Program-made: the position numbers and the translations under genes | Assembly (NCBI RefSeq): GCF_038593265.1 | Contig: NZ_CP151979.1 | Location: forward strand, 2,060,001 to 2,124,000 | DNA length: 64,000 bases | Direction of reading: 5' to 3' | Origin: Ureibacillus sp. FSL W7-1570 | GTDB lineage: Bacteria; Bacillota; Bacilli; Bacillales_A; Planococcaceae | Shown here: positions 52,441-61,134 of the stretch, piece after piece | Layout: each line of letters opens with the position of its first letter | Position numbering within the stretch: the first letter of the stretch is position 1 | Notes under the pieces: model-generated | What the model was told of the DNA's origin: nothing | Seen by the model: the letters and a program-made list of their open reading frames with translations, nothing else | The model's database searches: none

Positions 52441-53286
52441 TCACCGTTGACATTCCCCCACCAGCAATTCCAGATCGATGGTCACTTCATTTAAATCAAT
52501 CCCTCTTGTTTCCGCATGCCATCCCAATGGCGTCATTTCAATTAATCTTGGAACCAGATCCTTTTCAATCGGCATCTTGTACGTAATCCTTTGTCTTTGC
52601 ACATAAGGGAATTGCTCATAAAAACGTTTGACGGTCCGTTCATTGGTATAGTTTTCTTTTTCGGAGTCGACAAAAATTTGCTTCCGCAATTCCATCAAAT
52701 ATCCCGATTGGGGAACCACCTTTATGATTTTCCCATCACTTTTCAGCAATCGTTTAAATTCATCGTAATTGGCAGGTGACAAAATATTCAGGATGACATC
52801 AAAGGACCGTTCCCGAAAAGGGCTGCTCGCCAAGTCCCCAACACACCAAATTTTCTTTTCATAGTACTTTGCCGCGGTCATAATCCCTTCCTTTGCAATA
52901 TCGATCCCTACACCAACCGCTTCTTTGTTGTTTAATCGCCCGCAGATTCCCACCAAGTGGGAACCTTCCCCGCAACCGGTATCCAATATGGTTTGAACGG
53001 AATCCCCGATGACTTTTGCAATCTGATTATGCAATTCATTGTATAATCCTGCATCTATCACCATTTTTCTCGATTCAAACAAATTTTTCGTATACATGGA
53101 ACGGACCGGCTTCGTCAAAAAATTGACGTACCCCTGTTTTGCGATGGTAAAGCTATGGCGATTGCCGCAAACCACTTCTCCTTGTTCCAGTACCTCCATT
53201 GCTTCGTTGCAAATCGGACAGCTGAAAAGCCTATCATTTTCTTTCATATAATCAATGCTGTTTTGCCGTTTTGAGCGTTTTTCCAT
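52441..53286 (-). CDS. rlmA: 23S rRNA (guanine-N1)-methyltransferase RlmA family
   Basis: Methylates a guanine in domain II of 23S rRNA (G745 or G748 type). The 281 residues have an N-terminal zinc ribbon (CPICNEAMEVLEQGEVVCGNRHSF contains the Cys4/His pattern, split here: CPIC at about 23, CGNRH at about 40), then a class I methyltransferase with ILDTGCGEGSHL near residue 100, GIDIAKEGI, and LNILSPANYDEF near 170. The C-terminal part binds the substrate hairpin. ATG at 53286 with AAAGGAC 6 bases upstream. Whether it is RlmAI or RlmAII cannot be told. Confidence 0.88.
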   Translation of the reverse strand: MEKRSKRQNSIDYMKENDRLFSCPICNEAMEVLEQGEVVCGNRHSFTIAKQGYVNFLTKPVRSMYTKNLFESRKMVIDAGLYNELHNQIAKVIGDSVQTILDTGCGEGSHLVGICGRLNNKEAVGVGIDIAKEGIMTAAKYYEKKIWCVGDLASSPFRERSFDVILNILSPANYDEFKRLLKSDGKIIKVVPQSGYLMELRKQIFVDSEKENYTNERTVKRFYEQFPYVQRQRITYKMPIEKDLVPRLIEMTPLGWHAETRGIDLNEVTIDLELLVGECQR

Positions 53287-53312
53287 TGCCATGTCCTTTC
53301 AATTTGTTGATT

Positions 53313-53981
53313 CTAATGATTTGTAGCATGATTCATATGAAATGAAGTGTTTTGGCCGCCGGTATATTGTTTCAAGGTTTGATAAACCGAATCGATTTCT
53401 TGTGCCGACATCTTTTGTTCCGTTCCGGCTTTCCAAAAATGTTTCATTTCATTTATCTTCATGACTGAAACATTGTTTGATTTTACAACGATTTTCTTAA
53501 AGGAACAATTGTCCGTAAAAAGAATGACTAAGTGGAACAAATCACTTTTTTCATTCGCGATTTGATCCTGCAAATCAAGGATCGATTTTTTCGTTTCAAT
53601 AATCGGATTAGCGAATGGTATCAGTTTATTTTTATTATTAGTCGCCTGGGCCCATTGCTCATCCTGTTCCCGTCCATAAATCCAACCGTTTTTATGTTGG
53701 ATATTGAAGACGTAAATGCCCGATTCATGGATGACAATGGCATCCAATTTTCTTTTTCCGCCCGATGTTGGAAAGGCCAAGTTTAATAATAATTTATATT
53801 CCCCTTGTAAATATTTTAAAGATTGCACTAATAAATATGTATTTTTTATGTGTGGGTTTGTCCAAATATTAAATAAAGAATACCCAGTCATTTTCCTAAA
53901 TTCACTATTTTCATATGTATACACACGAAAGGCGAATAAGATTCCTATCAAAATGAAAATAGTAAGAAACAAAATTGCCAT
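53313..53981 (-). CDS. NERD-domain membrane protein
   Basis: A 222-residue protein with one N-terminal membrane segment (AILFLTIFILIGILFAF) and a NERD domain, a nuclease-related fold. The core is visible at residues 60-115: EYKLLLNLAFPTSGGKRKLDAIVIHESGIYVFNIQHKNGWIYG holds the LDAIV Asp and the GIYV strand, split here as LDAIVIHESGIYVF and NIQHKNGWIYG. The position that is usually Glu in the E-x-K nuclease motif reads Gln (QHK), so catalysis may be lost. GGAGGG precedes the ATG. Its role is unknown. Confidence 0.78.
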   Translation of the reverse strand: MAILFLTIFILIGILFAFRVYTYENSEFRKMTGYSLFNIWTNPHIKNTYLLVQSLKYLQGEYKLLLNLAFPTSGGKRKLDAIVIHESGIYVFNIQHKNGWIYGREQDEQWAQATNNKNKLIPFANPIIETKKSILDLQDQIANEKSDLFHLVILFTDNCSFKKIVVKSNNVSVMKINEMKHFWKAGTEQKMSAQEIDSVYQTLKQYTGGQNTSFHMNHATNH

Positions 53982-54196
53982 ATTCGTCCCTCCTTATATA
54001 TTACTCATTATTCTACCAAACACCCCATATGTTGGCTATGTTATCATGAAAACATTCAATACATGTCGAAAATCATTGATATTTCCTTGGAAATATTGTC
54101 GATTGAATCTCTTTACACTCTTTCCTTGTCGATTGTTACTTTTCTTTTGTCCATACAACCAATTCAATGAAGAGACAAAAAAGGAGAAAATGATAA

Positions 54197-55867
54197 ATGA
54201 AGAAACTGATCATTGCCGTTCTGATACTGATAGTGATTGTTGCTTTGGGCGTTATGTTGACTTTGAATCGAAGCCATAAAACCTCAAATGATGGAGATTC
54301 GCCTATTAACCCGCCATCACAAAACGAGGAACAGACTGCGGAAGAACTCATCCGGCAAATTATGAAAAATGCGGAAGAGGGCAAAGTGTTTCATATCCCG
54401 GTTATTGCAGGAAATACGAAACGGGAAGAGGCGGAAAACATTTTGGGTTCACCTGAAAAAACCGAAAAATCGTCCGTTGGTGAATATGCCTACTATCCAG
54501 CCCATCATTTGTCCCTTGGATTTGATGGACCACTGGTTTTTGATGTCCGATCCTATGATGAACGGTTATCCGCTATTCATTTGCAGGATATTCAGGATAC
54601 TTTGGGAGAGCCGGAGAAGGAAACTTACTATGAAGATGGCACGATTTCTCAAATCATTCTGTATTACACCGTAAATAATGATTATTTGATCAAATGGATT
54701 TTACAGAAACCGACAACAGCTTCGCCAAATCCTGAAGTTCATCATATTTCCGTCATTACAGCAGATAATCCATCAAAAATCGCGAATGCAGTGGCCAATA
54801 TGTCATTGGAAGAAAAAATCGGGCAAATGGTTTTTGCCGGCTTTTCCGGAGAACAAACGAACGAACATATCAAACAATTGGTTGTCGAAAGAAAAATTGG
54901 CGGCATCATCTTTCTTAAAGAAAACTTAAAATCCAGCCGTCAAATTACTCCATTATTAAATGAAGTCAAAAATTTGAACAGCGGCAATCCATATCCGCTT
55001 TTTCTGGGTATCGACCAGGAAGGCGGCAGCATCAATCGGCTCCCGGATGAAGTGGCCGTTTTGCCATCCAATCATTTGATTGGATTAAAGAACAATGCCG
55101 CTTATGCCTACGACTTTGGAAGACTGTTGGGAAAACAATTATCCGCATTCGGCTTTAACGTGGATTTTGCTCCGGTTTTGGACGTGAACAGCAATCCGAA
55201 TAATCCGGTCATTGGCAACCGCGCTATCAGCAACGACCCTGAAACAGTATCAAATTTGGGCATTCAAATCATGAAAGGCATACAAGCTGAGAATATTATT
55301 TCTGTCATTAAGCATTTTCCCGGCCACGGCGATACTTCCGTCGATTCCCATCTGGCACTTCCTGTAGTAAACAAATCGATGAATGAATTAAAAAAAATGG
55401 AATTGCTTCCATTTAAAAACGCAATAGAAAACGGCGCGGATGCGGTAATGATAGCCCATATTTTACTGCCTCAAATCGATCAGCATTATCCTGCATCCAT
55501 GTCAAAAACGGTCATCACCGATTTATTGAGAAAAAACCTCGGCTTTGACGGAGTTGTCATCACGGATGATCTGACGATGAAAGCCATTACGAACCAATAC
55601 TCCTTGGAAAAAGCCGCTATATCCTCTGTCAAAGCCGGCAGTGATATCGTATTGATTGCCCATCATGAAGAAAAAATAGCTTCCGTTCTTAACCGGCTTA
55701 TTTCCGCCGTCGAGCGCGGCGAAATTTCCGAGCAACAAATCAACGAAAGCGTCATTCGGATTCTCCGTCTGAAGGAAAAATATCAGCTAACGCATTCATC
55801 GGTGGAATATGCCAGCATTGAAGAATTGAACAAAGAAATTCATACAATTCTTGACAAGTATAATTAA
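54197..55867 (+). CDS. nagZ: Family 3 beta-N-acetylglucosaminidase with N-terminal DUF4309-like domain
   Basis: Cell-wall recycling hydrolase of 556 residues, membrane-anchored. Residues 1-25 are a signal anchor (LIIAVLILIVIVALGVML); residues 50-200 look like a DUF4309/YjgB domain (two copies of the KREEAENILGSPEKTEKS-type LG.P pattern, around residues 75 and 135). From residue 200 follows the NagZ domain: GGIIFLKENL, GIDQEGGSINRLPD, VIKHFPGHGDTSVDSH with the Asp-His acid/base dyad, and VVITDDLTMKAI with the nucleophile Asp. It lacks the extra C-terminal domain seen in B. subtilis NagZ. RBS AAGGAG 8 bases upstream. Function is inferred from the GH3 motifs. Confidence 0.88.
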   Translation: MKKLIIAVLILIVIVALGVMLTLNRSHKTSNDGDSPINPPSQNEEQTAEELIRQIMKNAEEGKVFHIPVIAGNTKREEAENILGSPEKTEKSSVGEYAYYPAHHLSLGFDGPLVFDVRSYDERLSAIHLQDIQDTLGEPEKETYYEDGTISQIILYYTVNNDYLIKWILQKPTTASPNPEVHHISVITADNPSKIANAVANMSLEEKIGQMVFAGFSGEQTNEHIKQLVVERKIGGIIFLKENLKSSRQITPLLNEVKNLNSGNPYPLFLGIDQEGGSINRLPDEVAVLPSNHLIGLKNNAAYAYDFGRLLGKQLSAFGFNVDFAPVLDVNSNPNNPVIGNRAISNDPETVSNLGIQIMKGIQAENIISVIKHFPGHGDTSVDSHLALPVVNKSMNELKKMELLPFKNAIENGADAVMIAHILLPQIDQHYPASMSKTVITDLLRKNLGFDGVVITDDLTMKAITNQYSLEKAAISSVKAGSDIVLIAHHEEKIASVLNRLISAVERGEISEQQINESVIRILRLKEKYQLTHSSVEYASIEELNKEIHTILDKYN

Positions 55868-55987
55868 TATTTTTTTCTAATTTGTAAATAATAAAGCTAA
55901 AATCCAGAATCAATGTAAAAATGTTTATTCAATGTTTCGTTCTCTGGAAACTAGAAATCATCCAATACAAGGACGGAGGTTTTCACT

Positions 55988-56431
55988 GTGGAAATCATGG
56001 ATTACAATGCAATTCCGGCCTACTTAGAATCAACGGAGCTGACCTTTGAATTGGAAAGTGTTGGAATATACGAAAACATCATGTTTCCGGTATCAGCGAA
56101 GGAAATTTCTCCTCAAGTGGAAGTTCAATATAATGTAGAAGTGGAAAAAAACACTCAAAAAAGCGTCGATAAAGGGCATTCCCCTTGGAGGCTCGATCCT
56201 GTTGCAACAACCCAAGTGTTCGTCAGCCTGCAAATTTCGCCAAGCGGCATTGAAGGGGAGTATCCAATTGAACTGAACAATTTAAAATTGCTTCACAGCG
56301 ATAATGAAGTGGCGATTGTAGAAGTAAATGATCCAGATACAAATATCCATACCGTTTATTTAAAAAGGCTCATTCGGCAAGAGGAATCAGGCATTTGGAC
56401 CGTAGTTGGATATGATGAAAACGGAAAATGA
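55988..56431 (+). CDS. Protein of unknown function, 147 aa
   Basis: I do not recognise the family. It begins MEIMDYNAIPAYLESTELTF and is a mainly beta-type, acidic protein without signal peptide or membrane segment; the middle holds VDKGHSPWRLDPVATTQVF and the end WTVVGYDENGK. It starts with GTG after a strong ACGGAGG site and lies 120 bases after the GH3 gene; co-transcription is possible as no terminator is seen between them. A terminator follows. Confidence 0.68.
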   Translation: MEIMDYNAIPAYLESTELTFELESVGIYENIMFPVSAKEISPQVEVQYNVEVEKNTQKSVDKGHSPWRLDPVATTQVFVSLQISPSGIEGEYPIELNNLKLLHSDNEVAIVEVNDPDTNIHTVYLKRLIRQEESGIWTVVGYDENGK

Positions 56432-56436
56432 AAACG

Positions 56437-56476
56437 GGCTGCCCGGAAAATTCGCTTTCCAGGCAGCCTGCTTATT
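56437..56476 (+). terminator. Terminator after the 147-aa gene
   Basis: GGCTGCC-GGAAA pairs with TTTCC-GGCAGCC (one bulge), then TGCTTATTTTT. Confidence 0.8.
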
Positions 56477-56572
56477 TTTCATTCACAACAATGAATGCAG
56501 AATTCCTTGTATAAGGACCAAACATCCGTGGGGAACTCTCAACCTTCCCAAATAAATATTCTTCCTCCCATA

Positions 56573-57212
56573 ATCGAGTAGGAGGGAGCGATTAACTCCC
56601 GTCCTCTCACACCACCGTACGTACGGTTCCGTATACGGCGGTTCAATTAAGATGATTGACGCAAGTCTTTATAACTTCCGTGAATAGCTGTTCTCTTTAT
56701 GCCAGTGGTCACTCCACCCTCCAAGAGGTCTCCCACGGGATTCACCGCTTCCTTCCTCAAGTGAGGTACTACGTTTTCTGTGTTCATCATGACTCACTGA
56801 ATGCCAAGGGCTATTCTCTCTTAATTGTTCGGTCCTTCTTAGTAGTTCTAAACCAACTAATACTATGACCTCTGCTGACTTCTGACGGTTCAGCTACTTA
56901 TCACTAAGTAGGTTATGAAGCGTACTTCACCTATCCGCCAGACCTCCCCGGGTAAGTACATGCACTTTCACACCATCTATCCGCCTCATCTACTCGATAT
57001 GACCTTCGACAGAAAGAGCTTTGTTTTGTTTTGCAAACTCACTCAATCATACCTAGCCTTATATGAGGTTCGTGTTCCTCGGACCGGTGTTTTGCCTCCA
57101 GCTTCCTTCAGATTCCGCGTCACCACGGACACCCTTGCTCTTGGCTAACCTCTACTTCTGTCTTCGGGGTTCGGGACTTACACCCTATAGTTCATGTACA
57201 TGCCGGGCGCAC
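56573..57212 (-). mobile_element. Group IIC intron without its reverse-transcriptase gene
   Basis: Read on the minus strand, the 640-base element starts GTGCGCCCGGCATG at 57212 and ends CTACTCGAT at 56573. Domain I segments GTGTAAGTCCCGAA, AAGGGTGTCCGTGG, AATCTGAAGGAAGC and TTACCCGGGGAGGTCTGG match what I recall of the Oceanobacillus iheyensis group IIC ribozyme. Domain V is the hairpin at about 56609-56644 (CCGCCGTATACGG ... GTACGTACGGTGG) and domain VI follows (GGGAGTTAATCGCTCCC). Domain IV is only about 200 bases and carries no RT. The 5' junction is directly after the opuAC terminator, as expected of class C introns. The RNA may fold but needs a maturase in trans to move. Confidence 0.85.
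56647..56790 (-). pseudogene. 47-codon remnant in intron domain IV
   Basis: A frame from ATG at 56790 to TAA at 56647 lies where class C introns normally carry the reverse transcriptase. It begins MMNTENVVPHLRKEAVNP and ends GSYKDLRQSS. No RT, maturase or endonuclease motif is present, and the ribosome site is weak, so it is best read as what is left after deletion of the intron-encoded protein. Whether it is translated is unknown. Confidence 0.5.
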
Positions 57213-57213
57213 C

Positions 57214-57249
57214 AAAAGAGCGAATGAAACGCTTCATCCGCTCTTTTTG
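57214..57249 (-). terminator. Terminator of the opuA operon, target of the intron
   Basis: On the minus strand AAAAGAGCGGATGAA, GCGT, TTCATTCGCTCTTTT (one G-U pair). The intron begins two bases after the T-run. Confidence 0.88.
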
Positions 57250-57261
57250 AAATTCTTTCCC

Positions 57262-58134
57262 TTATTTATTTCCTGACGTCCATTCAGCGACTTTTTCCGC
57301 ATTTTCTTCCACCCATTTGCCCGCTGCTTCTTCCGGACTCATGCCATTCGATATATCAAGCATGACCGCTTCCATATCATCGGTTGTCCAGTGGAACTTG
57401 TCCAACACTTGATAAGCTTCCGGCATGTCTTCTTCCAACCCTTTTCTCACAAAGGTATGAATGGATTCTTCCCCGCCAAATACCCCTTTTGGATCATCCA
57501 AATATTTCAAATCGTATTTTGCAAATTTCCAGTGAGGCGTCCATCCAGTTACAACAATCTCTTCGCCCTTTTTGATCGCTTCTCCCAAAGCGACCGCCAT
57601 CGCACCTGATGATGATGGAACCAATTCCCAGTCCTTTAAATTAGCATATTCTTGAATGGCTCTTTCCGTTGCCTGCATCACACCAGCACCCGATTCGATT
57701 CCAGTGATTTGCATATTTGCATGTTTTGATAAATCTTCAATCGAATTGACATCATCCATATAGGATGGAACCACCAATCCGATTTTGGCACCTGTCAAGT
57801 TTTCCCCCAAGTCGACAATATCCTCTTTATATTCTTCATATTGGGCACCATGGGTCACCGGTAGCCAAGCCGCTACGGATGCATCGGCTTCCCCATTGGC
57901 AACCGCTTCCCACATAATGGCGTTGTCCAATGGTGTCAGTGTTACATCATAACCTAAATCCTCCAACACTTTTCCGATCACATGGGTGGATGCAATTTCC
58001 GAATCCCACTCGACATAGGCCAAGTTGATGGCTTTCTCTTCCTTTTTGGAAGTGCCTTCACCCTCATTTCCCCCACATGCGGCCAATAGGAGGCCTATTG
58101 CAAAAACAATTAACATGAGCTTCCTTATTTTCAT
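57262..58134 (-). CDS. opuAC: Glycine betaine ABC transporter substrate-binding lipoprotein (OpuAC)
   Basis: Binds glycine betaine outside the membrane for osmoprotection. The 290 residues start with a lipobox (LLLAAC, Cys about 20), then a class II binding fold with NLAYVEWDSEIASTHVIG, the NAIMWEAVANGEADASVAAWLPVTHG segment near residue 95 with aromatic cage tryptophans, and IVVTGWTPHWKFAKYDLKYLDDPKG near 205 (each quoted in part by its key residues Trp/Tyr). Third gene of the opuA operon, ending at a terminator that carries the intron insertion. Confidence 0.92.
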   Translation of the reverse strand: MKIRKLMLIVFAIGLLLAACGGNEGEGTSKKEEKAINLAYVEWDSEIASTHVIGKVLEDLGYDVTLTPLDNAIMWEAVANGEADASVAAWLPVTHGAQYEEYKEDIVDLGENLTGAKIGLVVPSYMDDVNSIEDLSKHANMQITGIESGAGVMQATERAIQEYANLKDWELVPSSSGAMAVALGEAIKKGEEIVVTGWTPHWKFAKYDLKYLDDPKGVFGGEESIHTFVRKGLEEDMPEAYQVLDKFHWTTDDMEAVMLDISNGMSPEEAAGKWVEENAEKVAEWTSGNK

Positions 58135-58152
58135 AAAAATCTTCCTCCCTGA

Positions 58153-59007
58153 TCAGTATTTCTTTTTATTCAAGCTTTGCGTTAAACGGTCGATGATTAT
58201 GGCGAAAATCACCAGACTGATCCCCGCAACAAATCCGTTTCCGACTTGAGCCCTTTGCAATGCGGAAAGCACATCGCGGCCCAATCCAGGTGCACCGATC
58301 ATCGATGCAATTACGACCATCGATAATGATAAAAGCACCGTTTGATTGATCCCTGCCATAATGGTCGATTTGGCCAATGGAAGTTCCAACTTGAACAGCT
58401 TCTGCCATCCCGTGCTTCCATAGGAATCCGCCGCTTCTTCCAGCTCTTTCGGCACTTGGCGAATCCCCAAATTCGTAAATCTTACCGTCGGCGGCAATGC
58501 GAATATGACCGATGCAAACACCCCCGGAACGACCCCAATGCCGAAAAAGGCGACAGCCGGAATCAAATATACAAACCCCGGCATGGTTTGCATGAAATCC
58601 AAAATCGGTTTAATGATGTTGTCCGCCACTCTGCTTTTTGACATGAAAATGCCAATGGGAATGCCGATCAGAATGGCGATCACACTTGAAAATACCACCA
58701 ATGTAACGGTGTTCATCAATTCTTTCCAAAGCCCCTGATTATAAATAAACAGCAAACCTACAACCGAAAATACGGCCAAACCAAATTTCTTTTTCGTCGC
58801 AAAAAATGCAATGATTGCCACAATCAAGATAAATACAACGGGTGGAATATATAACAATGCGTCCGTAAAAGATTCCATTGAATTCTTCCCTGCTTTTTGA
58901 ATGAAACTGAACATGGACGAAAAATCTTCCGTCAACCAATCCATCAACGTTTCCACCCAATCAGCAACCGGGAGTGAAGGAATCGCATCCAACATTTTAT
59001 TCATCAT
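58153..59007 (-). CDS. opuAB: Glycine betaine ABC transporter permease (OpuAB)
   Basis: Membrane channel of the OpuA importer, 284 residues. The ABC permease coupling motif [26 protein letters not shown]-type region is visible near residue 200 ([16 protein letters not shown]), preceded by [20 protein letters not shown]. About six to seven membrane segments after an N-terminal amphipathic part. The ATG at 59007 has GTGGAGGTG 5 bases upstream and overlaps opuAA by 11 bases; an earlier in-frame start at 59046 is not needed. Confidence 0.92.
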   Translation of the reverse strand: MMNKMLDAIPSLPVADWVETLMDWLTEDFSSMFSFIQKAGKNSMESFTDALLYIPPVVFILIVAIIAFFATKKKFGLAVFSVVGLLFIYNQGLWKELMNTVTLVVFSSVIAILIGIPIGIFMSKSRVADNIIKPILDFMQTMPGFVYLIPAVAFFGIGVVPGVFASVIFALPPTVRFTNLGIRQVPKELEEAADSYGSTGWQKLFKLELPLAKSTIMAGINQTVLLSLSMVVIASMIGAPGLGRDVLSALQRAQVGNGFVAGISLVIFAIIIDRLTQSLNKKKY

Positions 59008-60199
59008 CAACACCTCCACTTCTGTTCGATGCAGATAACGCTTCAATAACGACTCCTCTTATCAATACGCCCATAAGTTTCTCGTCCTTTACAACAGCAA
59101 TCGGTGTCGACGAATCGGAAATCGGGCTTAATACATCTTGGATCAACGTATCTGGTGAAACGGTCAACATATCTTGCCTCAATATTCCATGAAGATGCTT
59201 TTCACCCCGTTTTGAAGCTTCGTGAGCATCACTAGCTGTAATATAACCTTTGAAATTTCTTTGCTTATCAACAGCCAAAATGACGCTCACTTTTTCCTCC
59301 CTCATCAGCTGTAAAGCGACTTTTGGACCGTCCGTTTCAATATTGATGGACACAGGCCGTATCATGGCGTTTTCCACCGTCAACACTTTTGAACGATCCA
59401 CATCTTCCGTGAAGCTTCGAACATAATCGTTTGCCGGATTTGTCAATATTTCTTCTCCTGTTCCAATTTGGATGATTTGTCCATCCTTCATCAATGCAAT
59501 GCGATCCCCTATTCTAAGAGCTTCATTTAAGTCGTGGGTAATAAAGACAATCGTCTTTTTCATTTTTTGTTGCAGTTCTAACAATTCATCCTGCATTTCT
59601 TTCCGAATGAGTGGATCGAGAGCAGAAAAAGCTTCATCCATCAATAATATGTCTGGATCATTTGCAAGGGCTCTTGCAAGACCGACCCTCTGTTGCATAC
59701 CGCCTGACAATTGACTTGGATACTGGTCCTTATAAGCCAATAAACCGGCATTGTCTAAAGCCTTTTCTGCTTTCAATCGTCTTTCCTCTTTTGGGACTCC
59801 CTTCACTTCGAGGCCATATTCCGTATTTTGCAAGATCGTTCGATGGGGAAATAAACCGAAGTTCTGAAATACCATGCTCATTTTCTCTCTCCGGATGTTT
59901 CTCAATTCCTTCTTATTCAGTTTCGATATATTTTGACCATCGATATAGATGTTCCCGCTTGTAGGATCAATCAACCGGTTTAACAAACGGATCAATGTCG
60001 ACTTACCGCTTCCGGAAAGTCCCATGATGACAAATATCTCACCTTCATTCACCGTGAAATTTGCATCGTACACTCCGATTGTCGCACCGGTTTCGTTCAA
60101 TATTTCCGTCTTGCTCTTTTTCTGTTTTACAAGTTTTAGAGCAGCATTTACATGTTTTCCGAATATTTTCGTCACATGTTCCACTTTAATTTTTTCCAT
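58997..60199 (-). CDS. opuAA: Glycine betaine ABC transporter ATPase with CBS domains (OpuAA)
   Basis: Energises the OpuA importer. The 400 residues hold an ABC domain with Walker [10 protein letters not shown] near residue 62, signature [15 protein letters not shown] near 165, Walker [16 protein letters not shown] near 185, and [12 protein letters not shown]. Residues 280-390 form tandem CBS domains ([20 protein letters not shown] and [19 protein letters not shown]), which in OpuA proteins sense ionic strength or c-di-AMP. First gene of opuAA-AB-AC; its promoter lies at 60248-60277. ATG at 60199 with GAGAGGTGA upstream. Confidence 0.94.
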   Translation of the reverse strand: MEKIKVEHVTKIFGKHVNAALKLVKQKKSKTEILNETGATIGVYDANFTVNEGEIFVIMGLSGSGKSTLIRLLNRLIDPTSGNIYIDGQNISKLNKKELRNIRREKMSMVFQNFGLFPHRTILQNTEYGLEVKGVPKEERRLKAEKALDNAGLLAYKDQYPSQLSGGMQQRVGLARALANDPDILLMDEAFSALDPLIRKEMQDELLELQQKMKKTIVFITHDLNEALRIGDRIALMKDGQIIQIGTGEEILTNPANDYVRSFTEDVDRSKVLTVENAMIRPVSINIETDGPKVALQLMREEKVSVILAVDKQRNFKGYITASDAHEASKRGEKHLHGILRQDMLTVSPDTLIQDVLSPISDSSTPIAVVKDEKLMGVLIRGVVIEALSASNRSGGVDDE

Positions 60200-60233
60200 G
60201 TTTATCACCTCTCTGCAAACCAGCTCCCGAAAA

Positions 60234-60271
60234 AAAGTAACAACTCAATACTAACAAGAAGTTGTTACTTT
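60234..60271 (-). promoter_or_regulatory. Inverted-repeat operator at the opuA promoter
   Basis: AAAGTAACAACT (60234-60245) and its exact complement AGTTGTTACTTT (60260-60271), 14 bases apart. One arm fills the space next to the -35, the other covers the start point. The layout is that of a repressor operator; the neighbouring BusR-like regulator is the obvious candidate. Confidence 0.7.
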
Positions 60272-60277
60272 AGTCAA
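60248..60277 (-). promoter_or_regulatory. Sigma-A promoter of opuA
   Basis: TTGACT (60277-60272), 18-base spacer, TAGTAT (60253-60248), about 50 bases before the opuAA start. Confidence 0.7.
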
Positions 60278-60310
60278 ATTATCAATCTCAAAAACTGCAA
60301 AAAAATAATA

Positions 60311-60356
60311 GAAAAGGCTCACAAAAGCTCGAAATTGCTTTTGTAAGCCTTTTTTA
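60311..60356 (-). terminator. Terminator after the busR-like gene
   Basis: On the minus strand AAAAGGCTTACAAAAGC pairs with GCTTTTGTGAGCCTTTT, then CTATT. It separates the regulator transcript from opuA. Confidence 0.82.
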
Positions 60357-60989
60357 ATTAGGAAACAGAAATTTTTGAACCCTTTCCAAGCATTCATCAT
60401 TACCAATGAAATAAATTACATCATCCATCTCGATGGTCGCATAGGGGCCTGGGGAAATAATCAATTCTTCCCCTCTGCGGATACCGACAATGGTTGCCAT
60501 TGTGTGGTGCCAAAAGTTGATTTCTCCAATGGTCTTGGACAAGTGCGGAGAATCCCCTTTTATTTCAATATGGAAAGGAACAAAAGGATTGATTGAACGA
60601 AATCGTTCCGTACGGCTGACCAATCTTTCGGTAATCTCTTTCAAATTTTCAAGTTCTTTCTTTTGCCGATTGATGCTTTCAAACATCTCCAACTGAATTT
60701 GATGAATGGATTCTACATCCAAAAATTGTTTTATAAAATTTGCCGCTTTTTCGTAAGACTTGATGACAACACCGCTGCCCTTTGTCGCTTCCACAATCTC
60801 CAAATCCTGAAGAACAGCGATTGCTCTTCTTGCCGTCTCCGCTGAAACCCCGTACTGGCTGGCAAGGGAAGATCTGGCGTAAATTTTTTCACCAATGGTA
60901 TATTTGCCTTCTACAATTTTGGAGGCGATATCGGCGGCAATCTTTTGATATTTTGGCTGCTTCACAATTTTTAAATCTTTATTTTCCAT
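60354..60989 (-). CDS. busR: GntR-type regulator with RCK_C domain, BusR-like
   Basis: A 211-residue regulator. Residues 1-75 are a GntR winged helix (IAADIASKIVEGKYTIGEKIYARSSLASQYGVSAETARRAI, key part SLASQYGVSAETARRAIAVL). A coiled coil at 85-125 (MFESINRQKKELENLKEITERL in part) leads to a C-terminal RCK_C/TrkA-C domain (IVGIRRGEELIISPGPYATI and MDDVIYFIGNDECLERV). This is the architecture of BusR, which in lactococci and streptococci binds c-di-AMP and represses the betaine importer genes. Its position directly upstream of opuA fits that role. ATG at 60989 with AAAGGTT upstream. Confidence 0.82.
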   Translation of the reverse strand: MENKDLKIVKQPKYQKIAADIASKIVEGKYTIGEKIYARSSLASQYGVSAETARRAIAVLQDLEIVEATKGSGVVIKSYEKAANFIKQFLDVESIHQIQLEMFESINRQKKELENLKEITERLVSRTERFRSINPFVPFHIEIKGDSPHLSKTIGEINFWHHTMATIVGIRRGEELIISPGPYATIEMDDVIYFIGNDECLERVQKFLFPN

Positions 60990-61081
60990 TTTCGACAACC
61001 TTTCATTCCTTCACTACAAATTTAAATATAATCCATGCTGAATTTTGTAGCCAGTTTTTCTTCATTATTTTGATTTTTCTA

Positions 61082-61112
61082 TTGACCTTTACGTTGCGTC
61101 AACCTTTAAGAT
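61082..61112 (+). promoter_or_regulatory. MerR-type promoter with 19-base spacer
   Basis: TTGACC (61082-61087), 19-base spacer containing a partly symmetrical ACGTTGCGT core, TAAGAT (61107-61112). The long spacer is typical of promoters activated by MerR proteins, suggesting autoregulation of the following gene. Confidence 0.65.
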
Positions 61113-61134
61113 GAGATTGTCAGGAGGGATTTCA

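Noticed and set aside
56656-57148. Plus-strand frames of 70-77 codons inside the intron
   Set aside because: They run against the structured ribozyme, lack ribosome sites and show no protein family.
60234-60271. Inverted repeat with T-run at opuA read as a terminator
   Set aside because: Its first arm overlaps the promoter spacer, so it would not be fully transcribed from the opuA promoter; the busR terminator already lies upstream at 60311-60356.
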